Positions 1 to 11,280 of a stretch of DNA of 64,000 nucleotides are shown in pieces. Under the pieces are notes generated by a model. It had not been told where the DNA came from. It saw only the letters and a list, made by a program, of their open reading frames with translations, and made no database searches. The position numbers and the translations under genes were made by a program. Location of the stretch: positions 5,553,501 through 5,617,500 of the forward strand of contig CANTUQ010000003.1 of assembly GCA_947683425.1 (NCBI GenBank). Reading direction: 5' to 3'. Each line of letters starts with the position of its first letter. The stretch's first letter is position 1. This DNA is from Excoecaria cochinchinensis (taxonomy: Eukaryota; Streptophyta; Magnoliopsida; Malpighiales; Euphorbiaceae).

Positions 1-875
1 AAACGATATATGCGAGTCCATTTGGATCCTTGTTTCGACCATGTTTGGTCTATATGAAAATAAAGCGAGACTCCGGTCTCTATATGGAAAATACATGTTT
101 GAGACTCATGTCTCTATATGCTTGGGATACTGTGTTCAATCAGTATCCAAATGACCGTATCCACTTCTAGAGAGTATTTCAGATTAATCAGGCTACATGT
201 TTATATGTGATATATATATATATATATGTTGAGATGTTTATTGACAAGATTAAAGGTATATGTTGTATATGAAATATAGAATAACTTTGTGTTTATACAC
301 CTTGAGTGTATATGTATTTGCAATGGTGAGAAATATGTAGAATTTTAATTATGTTTTAATAGTTAATTACTTGTAATGTATGTGTATGGTTGGGATGAGA
401 TTATAGTATTGTTGTAAATATTGTATATGCATATTGTTAGTTTGTTTTGTTTCTCCCCACTAAGCGTTATCGCTTAGCACGGGCTCTTTTCCCGTGCAGG
501 TGGCGAGTTTGGTTTTGGAGTCAGATATCTGCGGGTCGGCCACTAGGAGTCTTTTGATGAAGTTATTTTTGAAGTCTTCCGCTGTAAATTTTTGTATATG
601 GCTTGTGTATAGCAAAGTAAATCTTTCGTAAAGGAACAAACATTACTTTTGTATATGTATTTGCTTACGAGCCTCTTTTTGTAAAAACGATATGGATACG
701 ATATATGTATAAGGACTTGCTATATATATATGTTACAGGATTTTCCGTTATATGATTAAAAGCTTTCTTTAAAACTCATTGGTTTTTGTTTATACATGTG
801 TATATGGATTCGTTTATAAGTGTTTGCTCGCGTGGCACTCCGGTATCCTTCCAACGGGGATGGCGGGGTGTTACA
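1..875 (+). repeat. 5' LTR of element A (3' part only)
   Basis: Identical in length to 3395-4269. It ends GGGTGTTACA, directly followed by GCT and the PBS. It carries a (TA)n stretch near 213-229 and the twin stem-loop at 460-497. Confidence 0.9.
460..497 (+). other. Twin stem-loop in LTR A (5' copy)
   Basis: CTAAGCG-TTAT-CGCTTAG (7-bp perfect stem, 4-nt loop) is followed at once by CACGGG-CTCTTTT-CCCGTG (6-bp stem, extendable by G477-C497). The same pair, with other loops, is found in the LTRs of three other families in this window. Confidence 0.8.
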
Positions 876-878
876 GCT

Positions 879-890
879 TGGTATCAGAGC
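879..890 (+). other. Primer-binding site, initiator tRNA-Met type
   Basis: TGGTATCAGAGC lies three bases after the LTR end. It is complementary to the 3' end of plant initiator tRNA-Met, the usual primer of Tekay/Del elements. Confidence 0.9.
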
Positions 891-1460
891 CCAGGTTTGG
901 TGGTTCTGGGTTATGTTGTGATTGTTTTGGTGTGAGTCAAGTCTATACATGAGAGTCAGTTTTGTATGGTGGCCTAATGCAGATGTCGTTTGTGTAAAGT
1001 ATAGATGGAGTCCGACTCGCGTGAGAGCATAGACGAGGCAGTGGCATATGTGAATGGATAAGAGTTCGAGGTGACACTCTGTATTCCTGTCAGCTATCTT
1101 CTTGAAATCGTGTGCACATAAGCATAGTGAAACATGGGGATGGGAAAAGTGCATTATAGTAGCTTACATTGTATTTTCGCATCATCTCGCATACATAAAT
1201 CATTACATGACCATTTCATCCGCATCCCTCATTTGTATGTAAACAGCATCATTGTATGCACTTCACTGAGAGAAGCTGATAGGATATACATCGAGTACTT
1301 GATGATTAGAAGAGGTATATGGATTAGAGTGTAGTGTGTTAAGGAAAGTGTGGAGTGTACATGATTTGATAGTTATATGGTATAAATGATAGCGATTCAG
1401 AGATTTGTTTGAAGATTTATCTACAAGTGATTAGCGAGGAAATTTCGAGGACGAAATTTT
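891..1460 (+). other. Non-coding interior of element A
   Basis: No gag or pol similarity was seen, only short chance ORFs. The last 30 bases (around 1440-1462) still resemble the final pol codons of Tekay elements (the Asn-Phe-Glu-Asp-Glu stretch), which places the deletion between the PBS region and the very end of pol. Confidence 0.6.
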
Positions 1461-1477
1461 CTTAAGGGGAAGAGAGT
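1461..1477 (+). other. Polypurine tract of element A
   Basis: CTTAAGGGGAAGAGAGT directly precedes the TGTCACACC start of the 3' LTR, the expected place and composition for the plus-strand primer. Confidence 0.8.
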
Positions 1478-1888
1478 TGTCACACCCCATAAGTGGCTTA
1501 ATTGGATTTAGCAATTTTAATTGGACAATTAAGGGTAATTGAGTAACTTGCTATTGATTGAGGATTAAATTGCAAAGGAATAAAAGTATTTATTGGCAAA
1601 TATTGGTTTGGTGAGTGAAAGGTAATTTGACAAGGATTAAATGGTAAAAGAAGAGTGAGTGGAACGTGAAGCTGTGCATGTGGGCCAAGTGGTGAGTGAG
1701 TGTGTGTGTACGTGGGTGAAAGAAAACAATGGTCTGAGTGTTTTAGTTTCTGGAAAACTAAACACATGAGGTTTTCTCTCTTCCTTTCTCTTTCTCACGA
1801 AAACCACTCTTCCTCTCTTGTGTTTTCGGTTCTTTCCCATTTGCATGTGTGTCCATCTGCTGTGAGCTAGGGTTTGGATGTTTTAGAA

Positions 1889-1939
1889 GCTTCAGAAGTT
1901 AAGAGGAAAGAGAAGGATAAAGGGAAGATTGTGGATTAG
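1889..1939 (+). other. Conserved KGK mini-ORF block, LTR A
   Basis: Seventeen codons ending in TAG read A-S-E-V-K-R-K-E-K-D-K-G-K-I-V-D. Position (about 30 nt before AGGTTTGGGA), Lys-rich composition and the KGK core match blocks in the other Tekay-type LTRs. No in-frame ATG was seen upstream before a stop. It may be a peptide, a splicing-enhancer exon, or both. Confidence 0.45.
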
Positions 1940-2404
1940 AATTTAGTGGACGTTTTGAGCTTCAGTACAGGTTTGGGAGTGTGTCTGTCCCTTATTGTGT
2001 TTTGATCCTGTTTGCAGTTTTGATATGAACGTGGTTTCTGTGTGTTTGTATATCAAAATGTATAAAATATGTACTGTGTATACATGATTCCTGTAAAAAA
2101 AGAATAATGTGAGTTTTATAAGAAGATGAATATGTATGAGTTTGAATGTGGATTCCTGGGAAGTTCATTTTCTGATGTTGCCTCTGTTATAATTGTAATA
2201 ATGTGTTATTTGTGTTATAATTGCTGTGAATGTGCTCTGGAGACTTGAAGGTACGTATTCGAATCCTGATTGCATGAAAAAATGGTTTTAGATAAAGAGG
2301 AGTTTTGAATTTTAGAAATACTCTGTTTTCTGGATTTACTGGTTTTCACGTTTTCTTTCTGGGAATTTTGAAATCTGTTGGAGAAGAAGAAGTAGTGTGA
2401 GAAG

Positions 2405-2680
2405 AGGATCACGAGACGTGATGGGGCATCACGCCGTGATCCCCTTCCCCTGGCGAAGTCGCGACGTGATGGAGCATCACGCCTCGCGACCTCGCCTGTC
2501 TTCCCTGCGTGTCACGAGACAGGTCTCATGACCTCTTTCTTCCTCTCCTCACAGGCGTCACGAGACGTGACTGATGGTCACGCCGTGACCGCCTGTTCTT
2601 GCTTGCTCCTCTGCCTGGCGCTCGCGTGAAGCCTGCGTCACGCGACGTGATGAATGGTCACGGCGTGACCAGCCTTCCCC
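2405..2680 (+). repeat. Palindrome-rich GC block in LTR A
   Basis: A series of short interrupted palindromes of the form TCACG-N(1-3)-CGTGA (for example ATCACGAGACGTGAT then ATCACGCCGTGAT), spaced by 5-40 nt, stands out from the AT-rich LTR around it. Equivalent blocks occupy the same place in other LTR families here. Confidence 0.75.
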
Positions 2681-3853
2681 TGCTGCCCTGTTTTATTAAA
2701 ACTGAAGTTTAATTTCTGATTTCAAGAATTTTTGCACTACATGACAAATATTTGATTTAAAATCTGTATTGTGTTTTAATAATTGCTTAATATTGGGTTT
2801 TGTATACATGATTAATAATTAGTATACATGATTTACATGTTTATAATTTAATTAACAGGGACTTTTGCAATATGAGCTATTTGTTCTTATTACCTCCTTT
2901 AGTAATATTTATATATTTAAATGTTTCTGAATTTGATTATTATACAAGTATACATGATTTATAAGCTGGTATTTAATGAAATTCACATGATATGATACGT
3001 GAATTATTGAGTCGTATACTTGATTAAATAATTAATGTACATAACTTACTAGTTTATATTTTACATGAACATAAATGGTCGTGAATGTGAATTATTTGTA
3101 CTTCGGTCTCCAATAATTGATACTGGATGTATTTAAATGTTTCTGAATTTGATCGAGACACATGTATACGTGAAATATGTATTTGTATTTAGTTGTATTT
3201 AATATTTATAATTACTTGTTTTAAATGTGATCAGTATACCTGTATACATGGACTATAAATTAGTATTATTTTTCAATACTTATATTGATATTGGTGCTTG
3301 AATTGTTGAGTTGAGTTTTAAGCCTGAATAGTCATAGTAGTGGATAAGTAAGCGCTTACTTAGGTCAGAGTGTGTGTGCAGCTGCTATATGATAAAACGA
3401 TATATGCGAGTCCATTTGGATCCTTGTTTCGACCATGTTTGGTCTATATGAAAATAAAGCGAGACTCCGGTCTCTATATGGAAAATACATGTTTGAGACT
3501 CATGTCTCTATATGCTTGGGATACTGTGTTCAATCAGTATCCAAATGACCGTATCCACTTCTAGAGAGTATTTCAGATTAATCAGGCTACATGTTTATAT
3601 GTGATATATATATATATATATGTTGAGATGTTTATTGACAAGATTAAAGGTATATGTTGTATATGAAATATAGAATAACTTTGTGTTTATACACCTTGAG
3701 TGTATATGTATTTGCAATGGTGAGAAATATGTAGAATTTTAATTATGTTTTAATAGTTAATTACTTGTAATGTATGTGTATGGTTGGGATGAGATTATAG
3801 TATTGTTGTAAATATTGTATATGCATATTGTTAGTTTGCTTTGTTTCTCCCCA

Positions 3854-3891
3854 ATAAGCGTTATCGCTTAGCACGGGCTCTTTTCCCGTGC
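3854..3891 (+). other. Twin stem-loop in LTR A (3' copy)
   Basis: Copy of 460-497 with one change (C to A at 3854) that removes the basal pair of the first stem; the second stem is unchanged. Confidence 0.75.
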
Positions 3892-4269
3892 AGGTGGCGA
3901 GTTTGGTTTTGGAGTCAGATATCTGCGGGTCGGCCACTAGGAGTCTTTTGATGAAGTTATTTTTGAAGTCTTCCGCTGTAAATTTTTGTATATGGCTTGT
4001 GTATAGCAAAGTAAATCTTTCGTAAAGGAACAAACATTAGTTTTGTATATGTATTTGCTTACGAGCCTCTTTTTGTAAAAACGATATGGATACGATATAT
4101 GTATAAGGACTTGCTATATATATATGTTACAGGATTTTCCATTATATGATTAAAAGCTTTCTTTAAAACTCATTGGTTTTTGTTTATACATGTGTATATG
4201 GATTCGTTTATAAGTGTTTGCTCGCGTGGCACTCCGGTATCCTTCCAACGGGGATGGCGGGGTGTTACA

Positions 4270-7200
4270 TAGACTATGAGGTTTGTGTGACCAGTCCTTT
4301 AGGGCATAGTGTCAATGTGAGTATAGTGTATAGGAATTGTCCTTTTCTGATTCAAGGTATTGAGTTTTCTGCTGAGTTGATTGAGTTGCCATTTCGGGAG
4401 TTTGATTTGATCTTTCGTATGGATTGGCTTAGTAAGCATCGGGCAGTGGTTGATTGTCATAGGAAAGTGGTTGTGTTGTGAGATAGGGATCAGTCTCCAG
4501 TGATTGTTAACGGTTTGGGTTCAGGTACCTTGAGTAATGTGATTTGTGCTATGCAAGCCAAGAGATTTATGAGGAAAGGTTGTAAGGCATTTTTAGTTGT
4601 GGTGTTGGATTCAAAGCATGATCAGGTTAAGATTGAGGATATCCCAGTTGTTAGGGAGTTTGGTGATGTGTTTCCGAGCGAGTTACCTAGTTTGCCTCTA
4701 GAGAGAGAAGTTGAGTTTTCCATAGAGATAGTGCCGGGTACTACTCCCATTTCAAAAGCACCTTATCGAATGGCTCATGTAGAGTTAAGAGAGCTCAAAA
4801 CTCAGCTACAAGAGTTAATGGATAAGGGGTTTATTAGACCCAGCATATCTCTATGGGGAACTCCAGTGTTGTTTGTTAAGAAGAAGGATTGTACCTTGAG
4901 GATGTGTATTGACTATAGGAAAATTAATAAGGTCATAGTGAAGAATAAGTATCCCTTGCTTAGAGTCAAGGATTTGTTTGATCAGCTTAGAGGTGCGGTG
5001 TCTTTTCGAAGATTGATCTCCGGTCTGGCTACTATCAGCTTCGGGTTAAGGATGTGGATGTGGTTAAGATTGCCTTTTGGACACAATATGGCCATTATGA
5101 GTTTCTTGTGATGCCGTTTGGTTTGACCAATGCACTTGCGGCTTTTATGGATTTGATGAACCGAGTGTTTAGGCCATATCTCGATCGATTTGTGGTTGTG
5201 TTTATTTATGATATTTTTGTTTACTCGAGGGACGAGAGGGAGCATGAGGAGCATCTTTTGTTGGTGCTGCAAGTTTTGAGAGAGCACCGTTTGTTTGCGA
5301 AACTTAGTAAGTGTGATTTTTGGCTTCGAGAGGTATCATTCTTGGGCCATATTATATCAGCTAAGGGTATTCAAGTGGATCCAACCAAGATTGAGGCGAT
5401 CGTTAATTGGAAAGCGCTAGGAATGTCACAGAGGTGAGAAGTTTTCTCGGTTTGGCAGGGTATTACCGCCGGTTTGTGAAGGGTTTTTCGGTTATTGCTG
5501 CTCCTATGATGAAATTGTTGAGGAAAGGAGTTAGGTTTGATTGGTTGGATAAGTGACAGGCTTGTTTTGAGAAGCTAAAGAGGTTGTTGGTTGAAGCTCC
5601 TGTACTTACTCAGCCCCAATCGGGTAAAGAGTTTGTAATGTACAGTGATACATCACGTGTCGGGCTGGGTTGTGTGTTGATGCAAGAGGGGAAAGTTGTG
5701 GCTTATGTGTCTCATCAGTTAAAGCCTCATGAGAAGAACTATCCGATGCATTGAATTGGCGGCTGTGATCTTTGCATTGAAGATTTGGCGGCATTTTCTG
5801 TATGGAAAGAAGTGTAGGATTTTCACAGATCATAAGAGTTTGAAGTATCTCCTCACATAGAAGGAATTGAATATGAGACAGCGCCGATGGTTAGAATTGT
5901 TCAAGGATTAGGACTGCATTGTGGATTACCATCCGGGTAAGGCTAATGTGGTTGCGGATGCTTTAAGTCAGAAGTCGGTTTTGGCTTTGTTTTTGAGATG
6001 GTTCAGATGGAGATTTGATTCGTACGGGCTTTAGTTGCCCGATTGAGAGTACAGCCGAACTTGAGAGAGTCGATTATGGACGCTCAGAAGGATGATGAGA
6101 AGTTTTAGCGAGTGTTGCAGGACGTTCGATCGGATAAGTAGTCAGAGTTCTCAGTTTTGGATGGGGTGCTTATGTATAGGAATTGTTTGTGTGTGCCCAA
6201 GAGTGATGAGTTAAGGAAGAAGATTTTGAGTGAGGCACACACTACGGTCTTTACTATGCATCCTGGTAGTGAGAAGATGTATCGGGATATGAAGCAGTTC
6301 TACTGGTGGTCCGTGATGAAGAGAAACATTGTTGAATTCGTGGCAAAGTGTTTGACTTGTCAGCAGGTAAAGGCTGAGCATCAAGTCCCTTTGGGATTGC
6401 TCACTCCTTTAGCCATTCCTCAGTGGAAATGGGATGGCATCGCCATGGAGGCCAGTGACTCAGAAGAAGCATGATTCGATTTGGACGATTGTGGATCGGC
6501 TTACAAAATCAGCTCATTTTTTATCGGTTAGAGTGGGTTATTGTATGATAAGTTGGCCAGCATTTATATGGTGGAAGCCGTTGTCTATAGTGTCTAATCG
6601 AGATCCAAGGTTCACATCTAAGTTTTGGAAAGAGTTGCAGTGACCCTTGGTTACCAAATTGAATTCAACACAACATTTCATCCTCAGACCGATGGTCAGT
6701 CCGAGCGGGTTATCCAGATTTTAGAGGATATGCTTTGGGCTTGTGCTTTGGATTTCTCTGGCAGTTGGGATAAGTATGTGTAGCTTATGGAGTTTGCCCA
6801 CAATAATGGCTGTTAGTCGAGCATTGGGATGTCACCGTTTGAGGCTTTGTACGGTCAGCCATATAGGACTCCAGTTTGTTGGACAGAGTTGACCGAGTGT
6901 TCATTTTTGGGCCAAAGATGATCAGGGATACCGAGGAGAAGATCAGAGTTGTGCAGCGGAATCTGAAAGTGGCTAAGGATAGATAGAGGTCTTATGCCAA
7001 TCTGAAAAGAAAGGATAGTCGGTTTGAGATTGAGGACAAAGTTTTCCTTAAGGTTTCGCCTTGGAGAAAAGTATTGCGATTCGACAAGAATGGTAAACTT
7101 AGTCCTCAGTTCATCGGGCCTTATGATGTTTTGGAGAGAGTTAGTTCGGTAGCCTATAGGTTGGCTTTACCGATAGAATTGGCTAAGATGCATGATGTCT

Positions 7201-7492
7201 CCCATGTTTCCATGCTTCATCGGTACCGATCGGATCCTTCGCATGTGTTATCGGTTCAGGACATTTGGATTCAGTCGAATTATTCTTATGTTGAGGAACC
7301 GAAAGCTATCATCGCTCGAGAAGTGAGACAATTAAGGAATAAGCAAGTTCCTCTGGTTAAGGTTCTTTAGCAGCACCACGGGGTAGAGGAAGCTACTTGG
7401 GAACCAGAGGCGATGATGAGGATTCAGTATCCACAGTTGTTCAGTTCAGGTGAGAATTTTGAGGACAAAATTTTTATTTAGTAGGGGAAAGT
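4270..7492 (+). pseudogene. Element B: decayed Tekay-type pol (protease end to chromodomain)
   Basis: Carries the tail of the protease region (4270-4480), reverse transcriptase (about 4640-5430), RNase H (about 5440-5990), integrase with zinc finger (6230-6370) and core (6430-6900), the integrase C-terminal region (7074-7300) and chromodomain (about 7290-7480). Many stops and frameshifts break it, for example TGA at 4479-4481 and frame changes near 5000 and 5430. The RT catalytic motif, normally V-F-I-D-D-I, reads V-F-I-Y-D-I near 5205, losing one catalytic aspartate. Its start was displaced by insertion of element A; gag and the 5' LTR must lie beyond the window's left edge. A polypurine tract (7480-7492) ends it. 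Confidence 0.9.
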
Positions 7493-7743
7493 TATCACAC
7501 CCCGATTTCCCCCTGGTAGTTTGAGCCATGTTTGCATATGTGTCTATGTATGTGTTGGCATGTGTTATGGTATTTTTGGATTAAATGCATGAATTGTGGT
7601 CTTTGATAGAGTGTGGGTGCATGCATGTTAGTAGTGTGTGCATTAGTGAAGGTTGGTCTTGAGTGTAGTGCCATGCATGGGTGTTGGGTGGTCAAGTTCC
7701 ACCAATCATAAGATGGCATGTGGCTAGGGTTTTAGGAAGTGGG

Positions 7744-7751
7744 TATAAATA
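7744..7751 (+). promoter_or_regulatory. TATA box of LTR B
   Basis: TATAAATA lies about 250 bp into the LTR and about 45 bp after a CCAAT sequence. It is the expected U3 promoter; transcription would start about 30 bp downstream. Confidence 0.7.
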
Positions 7752-7906
7752 GAAGGATAGAGAGGAAAGGGCAGCCATTTTACTGCCTCATTGCCGTTCT
7801 CCTCCTCCTCTTTATCCCTTCTTCCTCTTTTCTCTTTAAGAAAGTGTGCCCTAGTGTGAATCCAAGTGGTTTTGGTGGAAATTGATCATCTCTCAAGTTT
7901 CATTTG

Positions 7907-7913
7907 GGTAAGT
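7907..7913 (+). other. Putative leader 5' splice site, LTR B
   Basis: GGTAAGT, a consensus plant donor, 163 nt after the TATA box. Five other LTRs of four other families carry the same site at similar spacing. Confidence 0.5.
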
Positions 7914-7920
7914 AGTTGAG

Positions 7921-7954
7921 TCTTCTTCTTCTTCTTCTTCTTCTTCTTCTTCTT
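7921..7954 (+). repeat. (CTT)n microsatellite
   Basis: About eleven uninterrupted CTT units, just downstream of the putative splice donor of LTR B. Confidence 0.95.
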
Positions 7955-8031
7955 TCTCTTGGTCTGTTAGAACATATTTTTAACTTAGGGCTTTTGTGCA
8001 ATGTGTGATTTCTTGGGTTTCCAATTTATAA

Positions 8032-8091
8032 GCACCTACTCGTGATCCCAAGGGGAAAGAGAAGGCCAGTTGGAGTGGAGCGTGCAACTAG
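8032..8091 (+). other. Conserved KGKE mini-ORF block, LTR B
   Basis: Twenty codons reading A-P-T-R-D-P-K-G-K-E-K-A-S-W-S-G-A-C-N then TAG, followed 15-18 nt later by AAGTTTGGGA. The R-D-P-K-G-K-E part is shared with the LTRs at 32881/40022 and 62526, with synonymous codon changes. In-frame upstream stops precede any ATG. Confidence 0.5.
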
Positions 8092-8715
8092 GAGCATAGG
8101 ATTTTACAAGTTTGGGAATTTTTGCATTTTTCTTGTGTTTGTTATGGTTGAACAATGTGCTGGAAATCTAATGGTTTTTTTATGCATGTTTGAGTAAACA
8201 TGATGAGTTTTGTTTGATTAAGTTATAATGCATGAATGTTGAACTATGAGAGCAGATTTGAGTTAAATGGATTTGTTGTGATTTTCTAGGTTGTTACTAT
8301 CAAAATCCTACGTTTTGGTTGGTTTTTGAATTGATTATATTGAATGTGTAAAATACGCATTGGTGCTGTTGTTTGTGTTGAGATATGCCGATCTCAAGTA
8401 AGTTGTTGTTGGAAATTGGTTTTTGGAGGTTTTGGGCAAGTTTTGAAACGCAAGGAGGTCTGCAGATTTAGAACGATGAATCGGTGTATCCAATTCCCGA
8501 TCGAATTAACATCTTCGAATTGGACATGCCTAGAGTACACAACACCCGGCTATCGATTGCAAGATGGGAAGTTCTCAATTGGGAATTGGAAAGCACGATT
8601 CGTGCTTTTGCTGGGAGCCAAGTCACGAGACATGCTAAGGAGCATAACTCATGACATGGTGTAGAGAGGTGACACGAGTTATGCCATGTTTGTACGAGTC
8701 ATGTCCCCTACTCCC

Positions 8716-9951
8716 CTGATCGGTCCTCGGCAAGTGTACAGAATCGACAAGTAATAAAGTGGGGTATAGTTAGGACCCCGAGTTATCGTACCCAAGGGAA
8801 AAAGGATTGTCACGTTAAATATCTATAGATGAGTGAATATGAGATATCCCCGGTTTGTTTGGTGGAGAAAACTAAGCTAAGCAAGAAAAATAAATTATCA
8901 ATTGAAAATAAAATTGTTCATCAAGAAATTACTCAAGGATGAAATTAAATGCTTAGGAGATTCTATCCTCATAAATGTAATTGGAAATTGGTAAAACAAT
9001 ATAAACATGAAATTCTGGACAACCCAACTAAACCCAAGCTTCCCAAACGGAGTCAGCCACTCTAATTATATGACATCCCAAACCGGAGTCAGCCACATAA
9101 CTAGGCTATGCACGGGTCTAAAATCCTATGTTCGGTTTATTTTCCCAATACGGAGTCAAATAACCCAAAACTCTAATATTTCACTCCTCACTCTAATTTT
9201 AAATCATAAAATTCTGTACTTCTAGATTCCCAAACGGAGTCGTCTAAAAGATACACAAAAAATGATAGAAAACTGAGCATAAAAAAATTATAACAAAAAT
9301 CAGATTTGAAATCAATCATCATTCCGGACTGAATAATAACCAAACCCAATGATCATTATAAATGCAAAAAATATAACGAGAGAAATAAAACAAATCATGA
9401 AAATATTCATTAAATCCAAATATCCAAAATACAAATATGATTCAAGAACTCTTAAGAATGAATAATTACTCTAACATCAAGAATATAAACATAAAATATG
9501 GAAAATTAAAGTTTAGAATACACCCTTGATGAGAGAGAAAATAGATCTTGAAGCTCTTGTTCTTCAACCTTTGAATCCACTTGAATCCCCAAAATATAAA
9601 TCTAAGCTAAATTGATTTAAATTATTTAAGAATAAAATTGCAATTCAAAATTAAATCTAAACTAAAAAAGCATATTAAAATGAAAATTAAAACCTAAATA
9701 AAATGAAAATAATGTTGGAAACTAAAAGAAAAATGAAAACTAAGTCTAACTCCCCTTAAGATGAACGGCGCTCTGATATTATAATCAGAAGAAAAGCACA
9801 GCTGTGCTTTCATAAAGCACAACTATGTGTAAGTAATGCTTTTAGGGTTCCGTCGGCTGCACGATATTCATAATCCATAGACTTAATATAGTGTGTAAAT
9901 ATCTTTAGATGAAATTAAAACACAATAGAAACCTTAAGCTTAGCCGAATGA
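8716..9951. other. Unclassified non-coding repeat
   Basis: No coding similarity. Begins near a stretch containing GGCAAGTGTACAGAATCG, a type of sequence I associate with dispersed plant repeats but cannot assign to a class. At 9042-9245 a CGGAGTC-centred motif recurs four times. The last bases (about 9930-9951, with GCCGAATG) resemble family C LTR sequence that resumes after the Tat element at 23599. Confidence 0.45.
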
Positions 9952-9956
9952 TATTT
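9952..9956. other. Target-site duplication TATTT (left)
   Basis: TATTT immediately before the 5' LTR, repeated at 23594-23598 immediately after the 3' LTR. Confidence 0.95.
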
Positions 9957-10157
9957 TGTAGACACCGGGTCCCGAGTAGCCTTGATCAGGATTACCCGAT
10001 GATAAAATTTAGCTATGCCGGCTTATAGGCAAAAAGATTGAAGCTCGGAAGTGATTTTCCTTGTCTTTTCGGTGAGTAAAAAGGGGATTTTAAAAATATT
10101 TTAAAAATATTTTTTAAATTATTTTGAAGAAGAAAAAGTGTGTTTTAGATTGGTGGT

Positions 10158-10192
<35 letters not shown>

Positions 10193-10256
10193 TGAAAAAT
10201 GATGGAAAAATGTTGAAAATAAAGTGGAAAAATGTTGAAAATAAAGTGGGGGAATT

Positions 10257-10408
10257 TACGTGCGCGGAGCGTGCGCTCCGCGCGACCGACGCCCTTGGCA
10301 TCGGTCGTCTTGCGCGAGCGACGCCTTGGGCGTCGCTCGCTCCGCGCACGACGTGCGCGGAAGTTCCGCGCAACTCCGCGCGGAGACGTGCGCGAGGCGC
10401 GCGGAAAT
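10257..10408. repeat. GC-rich palindromic island in Tat 5' LTR
   Basis: Dense GCGCGGA/TCCGCGC and GACGCC/GGCGTC inverted and direct repeats in an AT-rich LTR. ORFs open on both strands here are a composition effect. Confidence 0.8.
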
Positions 10409-11190
10409 CGCCGAAATCGCCCCCATTTTGCCCACTTCGCCCATTTTCGACCCCCACTCGATTTTCAACCGTTTTTGGACGGTTTTTGGGGTTTTTTGGG
10501 TAGTTTTTGATGGTTAAAAACACTAGAAAAATTCAGAACAAGAAGAGGACGAAAAGAGAACATTTTGGAGAGAAAAAACTGAATTTTGGAGCTTTGAGTT
10601 GAGAGAAAAAAATCCATCTTACACACTTGTTTCCAAGAGCTTTTCTTCAAGTTTTCAAGCTATTTTCTAAGGATTTTCACAAGAGAAGACAAGGAATTCA
10701 ACACTTCTATCTTCAATTCTTCAAAACTGAATTTGAGGGTAATTATTCTTGGCTTTACTCATTAATTCTCTTGTTAATTTCATTTATTTTGGCTTCCAAT
10801 TAACATATCAAACATGTAAATTCTCTTAGTCTCCATATTCTTCTTCTTATTTTTTTATCTTCAATTATTCATATAACAAATAAGCTTTTTAAATTCTATT
10901 ATCTTTTTTTCATGTCAAATTATTCTTTGTTCATGTAATTATGCATGTTTTAGGTTGTAAATACCTTTAATTTCTTAATGCTATATCATGTTTATTATTA
11001 TGCTTTCTTTTGCATGTATGAGTGTTATAATCATTATTTTATGCTAGTCATGCATGTTAAGTTGTGTTATTCTCATGTTACATTTTTAATTCATGCCTTA
11101 ACTATAGTAAAATTGATTGTCACTAATTTTCCATGCACGTTAATTACTAATATTAATAAGTTGCATGTGCCATGATACTTTCTCACCTTA

Positions 11191-11280
11191 TGCATGTTAA
11201 ATTGCATCTTAATTATTCTATGCATGTTAAATTGCATCTTAATTATTCTATGCATGTTAAATTACATCATGATTATTTTA
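11191..11280 (+). repeat. Three 30-bp tandem units in Tat 5' LTR
   Basis: Units beginning TGCATGTTAAATT at 11191, 11221 and 11251; the first two are identical and the third is diverged. The same array is in the 3' LTR at 22574-22663. Confidence 0.9.

Larger units (their letters stand above)
1..4269 (+). mobile_element. Element A: non-autonomous gypsy-type LTR retrotransposon, left end cut by window
   Basis: Two direct repeats (1-875 and 3395-4269) align at a constant offset of 3394 with no indels and about four substitutions by eye, so they are the ends of two LTRs of one recent insertion. The first is followed by an initiator tRNA-Met PBS and the second begins at 1478 after a polypurine tract with TGTCACACCCC, so the whole interior is only 602 bp and codes for nothing. 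LTR termini (TGTCACACCCC...TGTTACA) and PBS are of the Tekay/Del type. The element sits inside the pol gene of an older Tekay element that continues at 4270. The 5' TSD lies outside the window. With no gag or pol it must be mobilised in trans. Confidence 0.88.
1478..4269 (+). repeat. 3' LTR of element A (2792 bp, complete)
   Basis: Begins TGTCACACCCC and ends GGGTGTTACA. Inside, in order: a purine-rich block able to encode a KGK-containing peptide (1889-1939), AGGTTTGGGA near 1969, a GC-rich palindrome block (2405-2680) in otherwise AT-rich DNA, and the twin stem-loop (3854-3891). No clear TATA box or GGTAAGT donor was seen. After it the host element's pol resumes at 4270. Confidence 0.9.
7493..8715 (+). 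repeat. 3' LTR of element B, 3' end missing
   Basis: Follows the polypurine tract with TATCACACCCC, a mutated TGTCACACCCC start. It contains a CCAAT sequence near 7698, TATAAATA at 7744, GGTAAGT at 7907, a KGKE block at 8032-8091 and the start of a CACGAG-type palindrome region (8620-8712). It is then replaced by unrelated non-coding repeat, so the true LTR end is not present here. The exact right boundary is uncertain by some tens of bases. Confidence 0.75.

Noticed and set aside
8344..8664. A 106-codon ORF on the plus strand
   Set aside because: It lies inside LTR B downstream of its promoter, overlaps the palindrome region and has no recognisable domain; a chance ORF.
10119..10523. Long ORFs on both strands in the GC island of the Tat LTR (also 21551-21906)
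   Set aside because: Open in several frames because the sequence is GC-rich and short of stops; flanked by poly-A. No domain, and not kept in frame between the two LTRs because of indels.
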